Source: Clostridiales bacterium
Lineage (GTDB): Bacteria > Bacillota > Clostridia > Oscillospirales > Oscillospiraceae
Direction: 5' to 3'
DNA: 36,507 bases
Assembly (NCBI GenBank): GCA_022785125.1
Contig: JALFRA010000041.1
Location: 1-36,507 of the forward strand
The position numbers and the translations under genes are program-made. Positions within the stretch are counted from its first letter, which is position 1. Each line of letters begins with the position of its first letter. The notes beneath the pieces were generated by a model that saw only the letters and a list, made by a program, of their open reading frames with translations, ran no database searches and was not told where the DNA came from. Positions 14,792 through 22,594 of this stretch are shown in pieces.

Positions 14792-15178
14792 AAATCCTCC
14801 TAAATTTACTTAATAAGAAAACGAAGCCGGTACGCCCTCTGGCATAACCGCTTCGCTGTTTCATGAAAAATTCTACTGTCACTGAATCCGTTCAGAATTG
14901 CTGGTGTGATGTCCTATTCATAGGTCGCACTTTCCGACCTTTCCGTTCCGTGTGACTTGGCTTGAAACCGTGTATTTTCCCATGATTCCAAGCACCCGGT
15001 TCACCGGGGCGAGAAGCACGGTTTCGCAAAATGATTCCTTCCAACCGTCAATTACTTTGCGATTCCCACTTGCCTTGATTTAACATGGGGATTTGACCGG
15101 TGATTCTGACTGGTATAGCCGTCGAATTGCTATAAAAGGGAGAACAACGGTCAATCAAAGTGTACGTACGTACACGGT
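14792..15178. other. Dyad-rich non-coding region, candidate oriT and replication origin
   Basis: 387 bases without a gene between the helicase and the mob operon. Inverted repeats: CCTAT/ATAGG (14913-14924); AGGTCG/CGACCT around CACTTTC (14922-14940); GAAACCGTG (14964-14972)/CACGGTTTC (15017-15025) enclosing CTTGG/CCAAG and CCCGG/CCGGG; TTGACCG (15093-15099)/CGGTCAA (15148-15154) enclosing TATAGC/GCTATA; and a 16-bp palindrome at 15160. MobV oriTs lie just upstream of mob and consist of short inverted repeats beside the nick. The AGGTCG...CGACCT hairpin is the best candidate. The dyads nearest the helicase could be an origin. Confidence 0.5.
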
Positions 15179-15222
15179 TCAGCGCCGCCATTCCTCCGGC
15201 ACATCTTCCGGTACGTACGTAC
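15160..15222. repeat. Pair of TACGTACGTA palindromes at the helicase 3' end
   Basis: GTGTACGTACGTACAC (15160-15175) is a perfect 16-bp palindrome. GTACGTACGTAC (15211-15222) is a perfect 12-bp palindrome inside the last helicase codons. Their centres are 49 bp apart, close to five helical turns, so one protein could bind both on the same face. Confidence 0.55.
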
Positions 15223-16558
15223 GCATCGAATCACCAGAAAACACTGATATATGATTTCTCACCAATACCTCGATTCCCAGAAAGCCACGCACCCGCCGTC
15301 CGGCAGCATTGGTCACATTGTTGCAGTATTCCAGATTATAGCGGCTCTGGCAGTCGATCAGGGCTTCGCTGAAGCTGCGGGGTTTCAGAGCGGGCAGATT
15401 ATTTTCGGTGCAGTAAATCTGGTACGCCTCATACAGCTCTTTGGAACTGGCGGACAGATTGGCTTTCAGGCGAACATATCCGTCAGAATCCAAAAAGTCA
15501 TACACATTGTTGTTGTCCCGTTTGACTGCTTCCCGGTTTTCTCTGGTGCGGTCACTTTCGGTGAATTTGAAGTTGTTGGCGGCCAGCCGCTGCAATCCCT
15601 CAAAAGCCCACAGCAGAATGCCCTCCACCTCGGCTTTCATCTTCTCGGCCAGGTCAGGATCATCCACACGTCCGGCAGGCTTGTCCCTGGTGGTCAGCAC
15701 CAACTGGCGGCGGTAAAAGCTGTCGCTCCGGTCAAACAGTGCCTGCAAATCGCCGTTGGAGAAGGCCAGCAGCCGGGCGCACATCCATCCCTGATAGCTT
15801 TGCTTGCCCTTGCGTTCCAAATCCATCTTGCCCTGGGCGGTGACGATGGACTTGACATAGTTGGTCTGGCGCAGGGCCTCCATCCGCATATCGTCGTCCA
15901 CACACAGGAGGATATGCTCCAGGTCCGCACGGGCAAATCGGTTCTCCGATATTTTCCCAATGCTGCCGTCCTTCATGTTGGAGCCGAACAAAGCTCCCAG
16001 CACAGCCCCGATCTGACTCTTGCCCTCACCGCCGTTGCCCTTGATGACCATCATCCGCTGACCCTTGTTGCTGGGAATCAGGCAGTAGCCGATATATTCC
16101 TGCAAGGTGGGGGTGTCCTCCGGGTAGAGCAGACCATCCAGAAATTTCAGCCAGAGAACGGGTTTGGATGCCCTGGGATTGTAGGCCACAGGGAACCGGT
16201 TGCGGACGATTTCAGGTTTTCCCTCCACAAACCTCCCGTCCAGAAAAAGCGTCCCGTTGGAGAGATGAATCCGGTCCGCCTCCGGAGGAAAATCCTCTGC
16301 CAGCGCCGCCAGCTTCATCAGTTCCACGATGTTGCTGATTTTACGGGGAATATTGCTGACCGCACAGCATTTCAGCTCCTCAAAAATCTCTCCCCGCAGG
16401 GGTAGCTCATCGGTCACACGGCCTTCAGGCGTGAAAAAAGCCCCGTTTGTGAAGAGAATCTTGTGCGTCTGCAAGAACTCCTCACAAAACAGGGCTTCGT
16501 TGATGTTTTTTCCATCGAACCAGACGGGCATCCCGTCAGGCTGCTTGTTTTTCTTCAT
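15179..16558 (-). CDS. D5/P4-type superfamily 3 helicase (phage/plasmid primase C-terminal type)
   Basis: A 459-residue protein. The helicase core has Walker A GNGGEGKS (about residues 174-181), Walker B-like ILLCVDDDM, and a motif C region ending LLAFSNGD, the pattern of P4-family DNA primase/helicases. An N-terminal D5_N-like helical region precedes it. It would unwind DNA during replication of the excised element. The gene overlaps the CHC2 primase gene by 23 bp; GGAGG lies about nine bases before ATG 16558. Its final codons carry one of the TACGTACGTA palindromes. No polymerase-type primase domain is visible, so priming is presumably supplied by the neighbouring CHC2 protein or the host. 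Confidence 0.85.
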   Translation of the reverse strand: MKKNKQPDGMPVWFDGKNINEALFCEEFLQTHKILFTNGAFFTPEGRVTDELPLRGEIFEELKCCAVSNIPRKISNIVELMKLAALAEDFPPEADRIHLSNGTLFLDGRFVEGKPEIVRNRFPVAYNPRASKPVLWLKFLDGLLYPEDTPTLQEYIGYCLIPSNKGQRMMVIKGNGGEGKSQIGAVLGALFGSNMKDGSIGKISENRFARADLEHILLCVDDDMRMEALRQTNYVKSIVTAQGKMDLERKGKQSYQGWMCARLLAFSNGDLQALFDRSDSFYRRQLVLTTRDKPAGRVDDPDLAEKMKAEVEGILLWAFEGLQRLAANNFKFTESDRTRENREAVKRDNNNVYDFLDSDGYVRLKANLSASSKELYEAYQIYCTENNLPALKPRSFSEALIDCQSRYNLEYCNNVTNAAGRRVRGFLGIEVLVRNHISVFSGDSMRTYVPEDVPEEWRR

Positions 16559-17156
16559 GGGTGACTTCCTCCTTTTCCAATCTCTTTAACCGGTCCTCCA
16601 AACTGGTGATCAGGCCATCCTTGTTCAACATTTCTACGATTCTTACCCGCTGTTCCAGTTCGGCGGCAATGAGCAAATCTGCCAGATACTCCACATAGTC
16701 CAGCATCTGACAGGCTTCCACAAACCGGTCATCCAAAGCATCTTCGGGTGTCTTGGGTGCGTACTGCACCATCCAGCGTTCTAAAAGATGCAGATAATCG
16801 CATAGCACCCGCAGACAGCGACCTTCCTCCTGCCGGTATGCCGACAGCAGGGAACGTTTCGGCTTGGGTAGAGCAATGGCCGCCGGGGGGTTATCCGGGT
16901 CAATCCCGAAATCCTGTGCCAGCTTTTGTGCCGCCTCGAAGCTGCTCAAACCAAAGAGCCTTGCCACAAGGTCGATCACATCGCCGGTGGCCCCGCAGCC
17001 GAAGCAGTAAAAATACTTTTCATTCAGCTTCATGCTGGGGTGCCGGTCATCGTGGAATGGGCAGCGGCACATCCCACTGCGGTTGACCTGCAAGCCGTAA
17101 TGTTCCGCTGCATCTCGCACCAGAATCGTTTGCTTCACCAGTTCAAATAGCGTCAT
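16536..17156 (-). CDS. CHC2 zinc-finger primase-like protein
   Basis: A 206-residue protein with an N-terminal DnaG-type zinc finger: CRCPFHDD, then YCFGCGATGDVIDL (ligands about C30, H34, C52, C55). This domain recognises single-stranded DNA. The Toprim catalytic domain of DnaG is absent; the rest is helical, so it is either an accessory primase or a separated zinc module for the downstream helicase. The start follows GGAGGGA. It is the first gene of a leftward replication operon with the helicase. The pair resembles a split P4-type replication protein. Confidence 0.85.
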   Translation of the reverse strand: MTLFELVKQTILVRDAAEHYGLQVNRSGMCRCPFHDDRHPSMKLNEKYFYCFGCGATGDVIDLVARLFGLSSFEAAQKLAQDFGIDPDNPPAAIALPKPKRSLLSAYRQEEGRCLRVLCDYLHLLERWMVQYAPKTPEDALDDRFVEACQMLDYVEYLADLLIAAELEQRVRIVEMLNKDGLITSLEDRLKRLEKEEVTHEEKQAA

Positions 17157-17217
17157 TTTCGCTCCCTCCCCTCTGAAAAATGATCGGATGCCGTTTTTTC
17201 CATAGAGCCTCTCTTTC

Positions 17218-17246
17218 TTGCGCTTCCGGCGCAGCTGTTGTATAAT
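17218..17246 (+). promoter_or_regulatory. Promoter of the sigma-like gene
   Basis: TTGCGC (17218-17223), 17-bp spacer, perfect TATAAT (17241-17246). It gives a leader of about 120 bases before ATG 17372. The leader holds imperfectly complementary GTTCCG/CGGAAC blocks around 17256 and 17322. Confidence 0.65.
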
Positions 17247-17371
17247 GTTGGTACAGTTCCGAAAAAAGTAATCTGCTTTCAGATTATCCTTTCACTAATA
17301 GGAGAAATCCCGGGTGTAAAACGGAACCATTTTTTGAAAAATCATAAAAAAATTTTGAAGGGGGTGGAGTC

Positions 17372-18217
17372 ATGACGTATCTCACAGATGACGAGCTTCT
17401 GGATACCGAAGATGGCTTCACCGAATGGGATGAGGACGTAGCCGCCGGATCGGCGGGGGAAACGCTGGAACAGGCCCTTGCGGAAGAACGCCTGGCAGAG
17501 CTGGAAAGCGAGCTGGAGCAGGACGAGCATCCCGTTGATTATGATGCCGAGCTGGAGACTGAGGAAGAAGAAGCGGCTCCGGTCAGCGAAAAGCGACTGA
17601 AACGGGAGATCCGGGCGGAAGCCATGCGTCGGCTGGAGGAAGCGGCCCGCACCGAAAGCGATTTCCGGGTGGTCGTGGACGAATGGGACAAGCTGGACCG
17701 GAACCGGGAGCGCCGGGAGCGGGACCACGAAAACCTCCGTGGGGATGTGCCGCTGGAATATCAGGCGGTGCCGGAGCCAAAGCTCATCCCCCGATGGATG
17801 AACACCCCTGCATACCGGCAGCTGATGGCCGGGAATTTTTTGGACGTCCTATTTGACTGCCCCTATGAGATGCACCAGCTGAGTGCCGACCCTTTTATCT
17901 CCGGCATGATCGAAAATCTCAGCGAGGAACACAAGGAAGTCCTGTATTTTCTCTCTTTGCGGCTGTACAGCACCGCCCGTCTTGCCGCCATTCGTGGGCA
18001 GTCTGACCGCAACATCCGCAAGCTGCGGAAAACCATCCATAAAAAATTGCAGCGCCAGATGTATGACCATCTGTGCAGCAAGCCGGAAAACGGCCTAACC
18101 TTGCGGGAGCGTCGGTTTTTAGAGGAATACTCAAAAATCGCAAAGAAACAGGGCAAGGATGCCGTGATCCGGCGGGAGAACAAGACCAAGCGCAGAAAAA
18201 AGAAAAACCGCCCCTGA
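17372..18217 (+). CDS. Sigma-70 region 4-like regulator of the element
   Basis: A 281-residue protein. The N-terminal third is strongly acidic (EWDEDVAAGSAG ... LETEEEEAAP). The middle is charged and helical. The C-terminal part contains a region 4-like HTH (EEHKEVLYFLSLRLYSTARL ... GQSDRNIRKLRKTIHKKLQ), ending in a lysine/arginine tail. It resembles the sigma-like proteins common in clostridial mobile elements. Region 2, needed for -10 melting, is not evident, so it may be a DNA-binding regulator rather than a true sigma factor. GGAG lies six bases before ATG 17372. It heads a plus-strand pair divergent from the replication genes, a place suited to controlling them. Confidence 0.65.
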   Translation: MTYLTDDELLDTEDGFTEWDEDVAAGSAGETLEQALAEERLAELESELEQDEHPVDYDAELETEEEEAAPVSEKRLKREIRAEAMRRLEEAARTESDFRVVVDEWDKLDRNRERRERDHENLRGDVPLEYQAVPEPKLIPRWMNTPAYRQLMAGNFLDVLFDCPYEMHQLSADPFISGMIENLSEEHKEVLYFLSLRLYSTARLAAIRGQSDRNIRKLRKTIHKKLQRQMYDHLCSKPENGLTLRERRFLEEYSKIAKKQGKDAVIRRENKTKRRKKKNRP

Positions 18218-18248
18218 TGACAGGGACGATGGAACAGAGAGGGCGTGT

Positions 18249-19160
18249 ATGATGAAAAATTTATTTGAGCAGTCCCGTTCCCATTGGGTGCGGTACGACC
18301 ATTACGAGATGAAAACAGCCGGGGACGGCAAGCGGTACATCACCCCCGGCAAAAACGCAAAGCCGGATGTCTACAATCCTTTGAAAGAAGCCCCCGACAT
18401 TGTGCTGGATGCGCTGAATGTGGGGATGCTGCTGATGGGGCGCAAGCCGGAAGCAGAAGTGGAAAAGGCAGTACTGGAATTTGTCACCCGGTACGGCCTG
18501 CTGGGGCTGATGACCGCCTTGCCCACCACGCCGACCTTTATGGAGTACGAGGCGGTGTACCTGCCGAAAAACCACTTCATCAAGGAAGAATCCATGGCAA
18601 CAGACCAATATCTGTCCCTCTTTTACCCCTTCGACCAGCTGGATGTGGTGAAGAAGGGCATTGAATCCACATGGAATGTGTCCGGCGACCGGAGTATGAT
18701 TGCCCTGACCATGACCTTCATGGACGAGCCGATGGCCAAGAATATGAGCTTCCAGCGGGCATATGCAGAGCCTTACGACTGGGTCACCCAGCAGTTCAAG
18801 GATTGGGCGTTCACCCTGACCACATCCATCTTGTACTACAATGACTACGACTCCATTGATGAGGACACCCGGGGGCTGTACCGCAAAGCCATGGCTGTAT
18901 TCGGCGGGATCGCCCCCAGCTACCACATCGAACTACTGGATAAGCCCACCATCTACTGGGATTTTCACTCCCTGCTGCTGGGTATCCAGATGATGTTCAG
19001 CTTCATGCTGGTGGACGATGAGCAGCCCCTGCGCCTGTGCAAACATTGCCAGAAGGTGTTTTTGGGCAGCCGGTCCAACGCCGCCTTTTGCAGCCCACGG
19101 TGCAAGAACCAATATAATGTCTATAAGAACCGTGAGAAATCCAAGGGGGAAACGGACTGA
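18249..19160 (+). CDS. DUF6076-like protein with C-terminal zinc finger
   Basis: A 303-residue protein. About 260 residues show no motif I can assign with confidence; they are rich in aromatic residues. They are followed by a cysteine cluster CKHC-x14-C-x3-C (about 266-287) and a basic tail (YNVYKNREKSK), resembling CGNR-type zinc fingers. I recall similar proteins annotated DUF6076 beside the sigma-like gene in related elements. It follows that gene by 31 bases and is presumably co-transcribed. DNA or RNA binding by the tail is an inference. An adjacent ATG at 18252 is an equally good start. Confidence 0.55.
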   Translation: MMKNLFEQSRSHWVRYDHYEMKTAGDGKRYITPGKNAKPDVYNPLKEAPDIVLDALNVGMLLMGRKPEAEVEKAVLEFVTRYGLLGLMTALPTTPTFMEYEAVYLPKNHFIKEESMATDQYLSLFYPFDQLDVVKKGIESTWNVSGDRSMIALTMTFMDEPMAKNMSFQRAYAEPYDWVTQQFKDWAFTLTTSILYYNDYDSIDEDTRGLYRKAMAVFGGIAPSYHIELLDKPTIYWDFHSLLLGIQMMFSFMLVDDEQPLRLCKHCQKVFLGSRSNAAFCSPRCKNQYNVYKNREKSKGETD

Positions 19161-19696
19161 CGAGGACTCTGCCGCTGCGCTGGGACGAGAGCTTTTATAT
19201 ACCTCTGCTTCCTTTTCCGGCCAGGCGGATTTTGCCCTGTGAGCAAATCCTGATTTCGTCCGTGACCGTACAAAATCCGCCTGTCCTACTGCCGCCGAAA
19301 AGTGCTTGTCAACCGCTATCTGCCCACATAGCAGATACCGCAGCCAATCCCTTTGCAGCGTCAGTCGGAAGCAAAGGTATAACACACTATACTTTGCCAG
19401 CAAAGTCGTGTGCCAACAGGGGTGCTGCTCGCCCCTATTGGAAACCCAGAGCCAAAGGGGAGATCCCCTTTGGATACCCCTTGTTTTCGTCGCCTGTGTT
19501 TATACAAGCCTGCTCCGCCTTGTATATTTCACAATCTCCGAAAACACAAAAACCTCTCAGAATTCACCCTATAAAAGGGTGAATTCTGAGGGGTTTTTGT
19601 TCGCCATAGCATAAATTTCTATAAAACAAAATGTGATATTGCAGGGACAGTCTGCCACTACAAATATACAGACGCTCATTGGGCTTCTACTTTATT
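19161..19696. other. Structured non-coding region of the element
   Basis: About 530 bases without a credible gene. Hairpins: CCAAAGGGG-AGAT-CCCCTTTGG (19452-19473) and TATACAAG (19501-19508)/CTTGTATA (19519-19526), then the terminator at 19548-19598. Plus-strand open frames of 102-116 codons cross it, but they lack RBSs, run through the hairpins, and read as cysteine- and proline-rich translations without domain character. It separates the mobility/replication half from the cargo half. Confidence 0.5.
19548..19598. terminator. Bidirectional terminator between the element's two halves
   Basis: Arms of about 22 bp: AAAAACCTCTCAGAATTCACCC and GGGTGAATTCTGAGGGGTTTTT with one G-U type mismatch and a TATAAAA loop. 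U-runs exist in both directions. It can end the plus-strand sigma-like operon and the minus-strand XRE gene. Confidence 0.8.
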
Positions 19697-20332
19697 TCAC
19701 TTTGTCAGCTTACGGGACATAAACTTGGGGTTGATGTACAGGATATAGACACTGCAAATCACCATCATAATGAGCGCACCCACAAGTCCCATCCCAAAAC
19801 GTATTGTCAACAAGCCAACTAAAAGTTGAATGCAGCAGTAGCCCAACTCGATATTTGCATTTTTACGGCGCTGGATTTTATCCGCTTCATAGCGGTGGTT
19901 TGTTGCCATCCATATGGAACTGAGTAGCAGCATGATAAGCGAAAAGATAAGCGCCCCATAATAAAGTTCTTTGTTCGGATAGTCAGGATGACGAAGCTGG
20001 TAAACTACCGATGTGCAGTTGAACATAAACGCCACCTGTGCGATAATTGCAATTTTTATGAGGTTTGCCCGTAAAATAAGGTTTGGCTTTTTCCGGTCCC
20101 GCCCCTTTTCGGCGGTCAATCCGTCCTCGACATTCTTATGGGGATCAACAAGTTCAGAGAGATTGATGTCAAATACTTCTGCCAACTGGATAAGATTACT
20201 CGCTGTCGGCTCTGACTGGCCTGTTTCCCACTTGGATACAGCCTGTCTGCTGACACCAAGCTGTTCGGCTACATATTCTTGCGACAGCTTTAATTCCTCT
20301 CGTCTGTTTTTAATATTTTCACCCAAAGTCAT
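19697..20332 (-). CDS. XRE-family HTH regulator with membrane domain
   Basis: A 211-residue protein. An N-terminal HTH_3 domain (about 3-58) reads LGENIKNRREELKLSQEYVAEQLGVSRQAVSKWETG. After a linker come four hydrophobic stretches (about 90-210, from LIKIAIIAQVAFMF to GLVGALIMMVICSVYILYI). Such membrane-tethered XRE proteins are common in Firmicutes and may sense an envelope signal. ATG 20332 is eight bases after AAGGAGG; the GTG at 20341 overlaps that site. A cluster of CAGTTG/CAACTG half-sites lies in its own promoter region, suggesting autorepression. Confidence 0.85.
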   Translation of the reverse strand: MTLGENIKNRREELKLSQEYVAEQLGVSRQAVSKWETGQSEPTASNLIQLAEVFDINLSELVDPHKNVEDGLTAEKGRDRKKPNLILRANLIKIAIIAQVAFMFNCTSVVYQLRHPDYPNKELYYGALIFSLIMLLLSSIWMATNHRYEADKIQRRKNANIELGYCCIQLLVGLLTIRFGMGLVGALIMMVICSVYILYINPKFMSRKLTK

Positions 20333-20370
20333 ATATAACACCTCCTTGTACCTGTATTGTACTCAAAATT

Positions 20371-20403
20371 CCAGTTGCAGTCGACCAACTATATGTCAAC
20401 TGG
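20371..20403 (-). promoter_or_regulatory. Cluster of CAGTYGAC-like half-sites upstream of the XRE gene
   Basis: CCAGTTG (20371-20377), CAGTCGAC (20378-20385), CCAACT and GTCAACTGG (20395-20403) form overlapping dyads within 33 bp, 39-71 bp before the start codon. On the minus strand a TTGACA and, closer to the gene, a TACAAT-like -10 are present but not at ideal mutual spacing. Confidence 0.45.
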
Positions 20404-20508
20404 TGGTTGCAATCTAAAAACAGCGGCAATTTAGTACTTTAAGCCAAACCGCCGCTTCCTGTTTATGCTGTATGGCTCTGTGTCTACGGGCCTGGATAAT
20501 CGACCCTA

Positions 20509-21486
20509 CTATTCTTTTGACAGCTCTGTTCCATAATGGGCAGACCAAAATCCGTTATCCAGCGCAATGGTGAAAAACGGCGTCATTTTGTTGTAGACCT
20601 CAGTATCTGTGGGCTTGGGCAGACCAAGCAAAAATGCAGTAAAATCTGGCGTCACTTTTCCGGCAATGATTTTTCCATACCGCCAATCGGTGTCTTTCTG
20701 TTTCCCATATCGAAGCGCCAGATCAATACACTCTGCTTCTTCATTCCAGCAGTGGATTTCAAAAGTCCGTGCAGTTTTTAGGGCGTCGGACATATAAGCT
20801 ATCCACTTGCTGTTACCCTTTTCCGTTCTGTCAAGCTCCAACGACCAATGTTCGGCGATGTTTTCCGGGGTAAAAGACGCAGGCCTAAGTCTCTGGATTG
20901 ATTCTGTCAGAGACTCAACCAAATTCTGCCGTTCCTCAAAATCTCTTTCATGTCCGCCCCCATGGACAGCTTCTGTATAGCGCCATTTCCACTCATTCCA
21001 GAATGCTATGTAGCCATTTTTAGAGAATTCATCATCCGGAATCTTCTTCGGTTTGCAGGACTGATAGTAGCTCTCTACTTTGTCTGCGAAGCGGAGCACT
21101 TCTGCTTGATAGTCACGCAGGGACACCAATTCTGATTCACCAGATGGGAGAATCAGCCGAACTCCGCCATTTTCGTGGACGACAGACCAGTCCAACCCAT
21201 TGTCACATCCTGAAATCGTAACCTGTGACAAATCCTTATTTGCAATTAAAAAATGACCGCAGCACGGAACCATCTGAATATCGTGTTCTGACATGACCTT
21301 ATCTTCAGTCAAGGTTTTCAGCAGATAAAGTGCAGTTGCGCTGACGGTTCCATCATACTCCATCCTGGCATTGCAAATCTGCACGGTAACATGGCCATGA
21401 AGGCAAAGATCTTCTGGGTCATCTTCTGGTCCGCAAATCCAGGTGAATTCGCTCACATCAATAGAAAAACCGCTCAAACAGCTCAT
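20509..21486 (-). CDS. Unrecognised cytoplasmic protein (325 residues)
   Basis: The protein begins MSCLSGFSIDVSEFTWICG and shows no signal peptide, membrane segment or motif I recognise. It is acidic and rich in tryptophan, cysteine and histidine, giving an impression of an immunity-type or ligand-binding protein. GGAGATGAG lies close upstream of ATG 21486. It follows two smaller unknown genes (21542-21988 and 22001-22225) on the same strand. The GC content is well below the host flanks, consistent with acquired cargo. It could belong to an immunity set for polymorphic toxins, but no toxin gene is present, so no function is assigned. Confidence 0.6.
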   Translation of the reverse strand: MSCLSGFSIDVSEFTWICGPEDDPEDLCLHGHVTVQICNARMEYDGTVSATALYLLKTLTEDKVMSEHDIQMVPCCGHFLIANKDLSQVTISGCDNGLDWSVVHENGGVRLILPSGESELVSLRDYQAEVLRFADKVESYYQSCKPKKIPDDEFSKNGYIAFWNEWKWRYTEAVHGGGHERDFEERQNLVESLTESIQRLRPASFTPENIAEHWSLELDRTEKGNSKWIAYMSDALKTARTFEIHCWNEEAECIDLALRYGKQKDTDWRYGKIIAGKVTPDFTAFLLGLPKPTDTEVYNKMTPFFTIALDNGFWSAHYGTELSKE

Positions 21487-21541
21487 CTCCTATTCCACAT
21501 ATCAATAGAAAACTGCAACTTCAAAATAAAGCTCCCAATTA

Positions 21542-21988
21542 TCAAACCAACTCCAGGCAATAAAAAGATGGACGGTTTTTATCTTTGTTATTCCAGTTCT
21601 CCGCTTCGATGAGTTCTTTGAGTTCATTCACGGTCAACTCGTCAATGGAAATCGTTCTTTTATGGACATAGGGTCTATCATCAAATTCCCAATATCCCAG
21701 AAGCCAGACATTCCATACTTCCACACTGTCAGTTTGCCGGAGAGCAGATTTAATATAGCTGATGATCCTCTTTGCCCTGCCTTCGGTATATCTGTCCAGC
21801 TCAAGATAAACACCATATTTTCTCTTGCAGTATATATCGACATCATCAAATGGTAGCAGATAAAAATCATTATCCGCACCACTGTCATAGATTGTCCCCA
21901 TATCAACATTAAAATGATGTGGATAGCTTTGAGGCGGTCTGACTTCCGGTAAGGGACAGTCTGCCGCTATAAATACATATTGGCTCAT
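21542..21988 (-). CDS. Unrecognised small protein (148 residues)
   Basis: The protein begins MSQYVFIAADCPLPEV and contains IYDSGADNDFYLLPFDDVDIY, YGVYLELDRYTEGRAKRIISYIKSAL and ISIDELTVNELKELI. It is acidic and soluble, with no membrane segment. I recall related conserved hypothetical proteins in Firmicutes with the same opening (a short strand and a LPEV motif) but no function. GGAG precedes ATG 21988. It lies 12 bases after the 74-residue gene, indicating a two-gene unit. Confidence 0.6.
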   Translation of the reverse strand: MSQYVFIAADCPLPEVRPPQSYPHHFNVDMGTIYDSGADNDFYLLPFDDVDIYCKRKYGVYLELDRYTEGRAKRIISYIKSALRQTDSVEVWNVWLLGYWEFDDRPYVHKRTISIDELTVNELKELIEAENWNNKDKNRPSFYCLELV

Positions 21989-22000
21989 GGCAATTCTCCT

Positions 22001-22225
22001 TTACGCTTCGGTTTCAAAGTATTCCTGATATGTAGCCTCCGACATATCAGAATACAAAGTAATTTGTAAATTGTTATCACTGGAAAATCGCTCAATCTCG
22101 CCGTAAATCTCTTTTTGAGTTTTGGTGTACGGATTGCCCGATGTATGAAACGCTGTCGAAGATCCGTCATACTTGCAAAAGGCCACGCACACAAGGGGAG
22201 CTTTACAGGATATTTGTATCTTCAC
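22001..22225 (-). CDS. Unrecognised short protein (74 residues)
   Basis: A 74-residue protein beginning at GTG 22225 (VKIQISCKAPLVCVAFCKY on paper). An in-frame TAA lies four codons upstream, so it cannot be much longer. The nearest RBS-like GGAG is about 14 bases upstream, a weak arrangement. It could be the remnant of a longer gene or a real small partner of the next gene. It ends ...YQEYFETEA just before the 148-residue gene. Confidence 0.45.
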   Translation of the reverse strand: MKIQISCKAPLVCVAFCKYDGSSTAFHTSGNPYTKTQKEIYGEIERFSSDNNLQITLYSDMSEATYQEYFETEA

Positions 22226-22269
22226 ATAATGGCTTTATTCTCCGCCTCAATCTCACGACAAACAGGAAT

Positions 22270-22536
22270 TTACTTTTGTCTTTTTGGAGTAACTGCTCTT
22301 AGTATTAGTGTGATAATGGCCATTACAGCAACTTGCACTAATGTAACGAGAATCATAAGACCACGTGATTCATAGTAATTGAAATTGCCCCAATTTATGC
22401 TTAGTTCAATAAGTACAGCCAAAAGGATGCTACACCAAACATATCTTCGATTGACAAAGTAAAATACAACAGGAAGAATGAATGTCAGCAAAAACACAAC
22501 TGGCGATAACAGATATTGAATAATCACGCTTAACAT
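22270..22536 (-). CDS. Small membrane protein (88 residues)
   Basis: Mostly hydrophobic, with three predicted membrane segments: about 4-28, 32-48 and 58-80, and a basic C-terminus (RAVTPKRQK). GGAGGGA lies about six bases before ATG 22536. No family recognised. It is separated from the next downstream gene by 44 bases and could be co-transcribed with the small membrane gene upstream. Confidence 0.6.
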   Translation of the reverse strand: MLSVIIQYLLSPVVFLLTFILPVVFYFVNRRYVWCSILLAVLIELSINWGNFNYYESRGLMILVTLVQVAVMAIITLILRAVTPKRQK

Positions 22537-22594
22537 TATAATCCCTCCCTAAATTCCTATTTGTTAATAGCTGAGCCGAATGGGTGTCCATTTA

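Noticed and set aside
15160-15222. CRISPR-like repeats
   Set aside because: Only two short palindromes of unequal length, no regular repeat-spacer pattern, no cas genes.
19232-19614. Two overlapping open frames of 116 and 102 codons
   Set aside because: They cross three hairpins including the terminator, lack RBSs and look like translated non-coding DNA common in clostridial elements.
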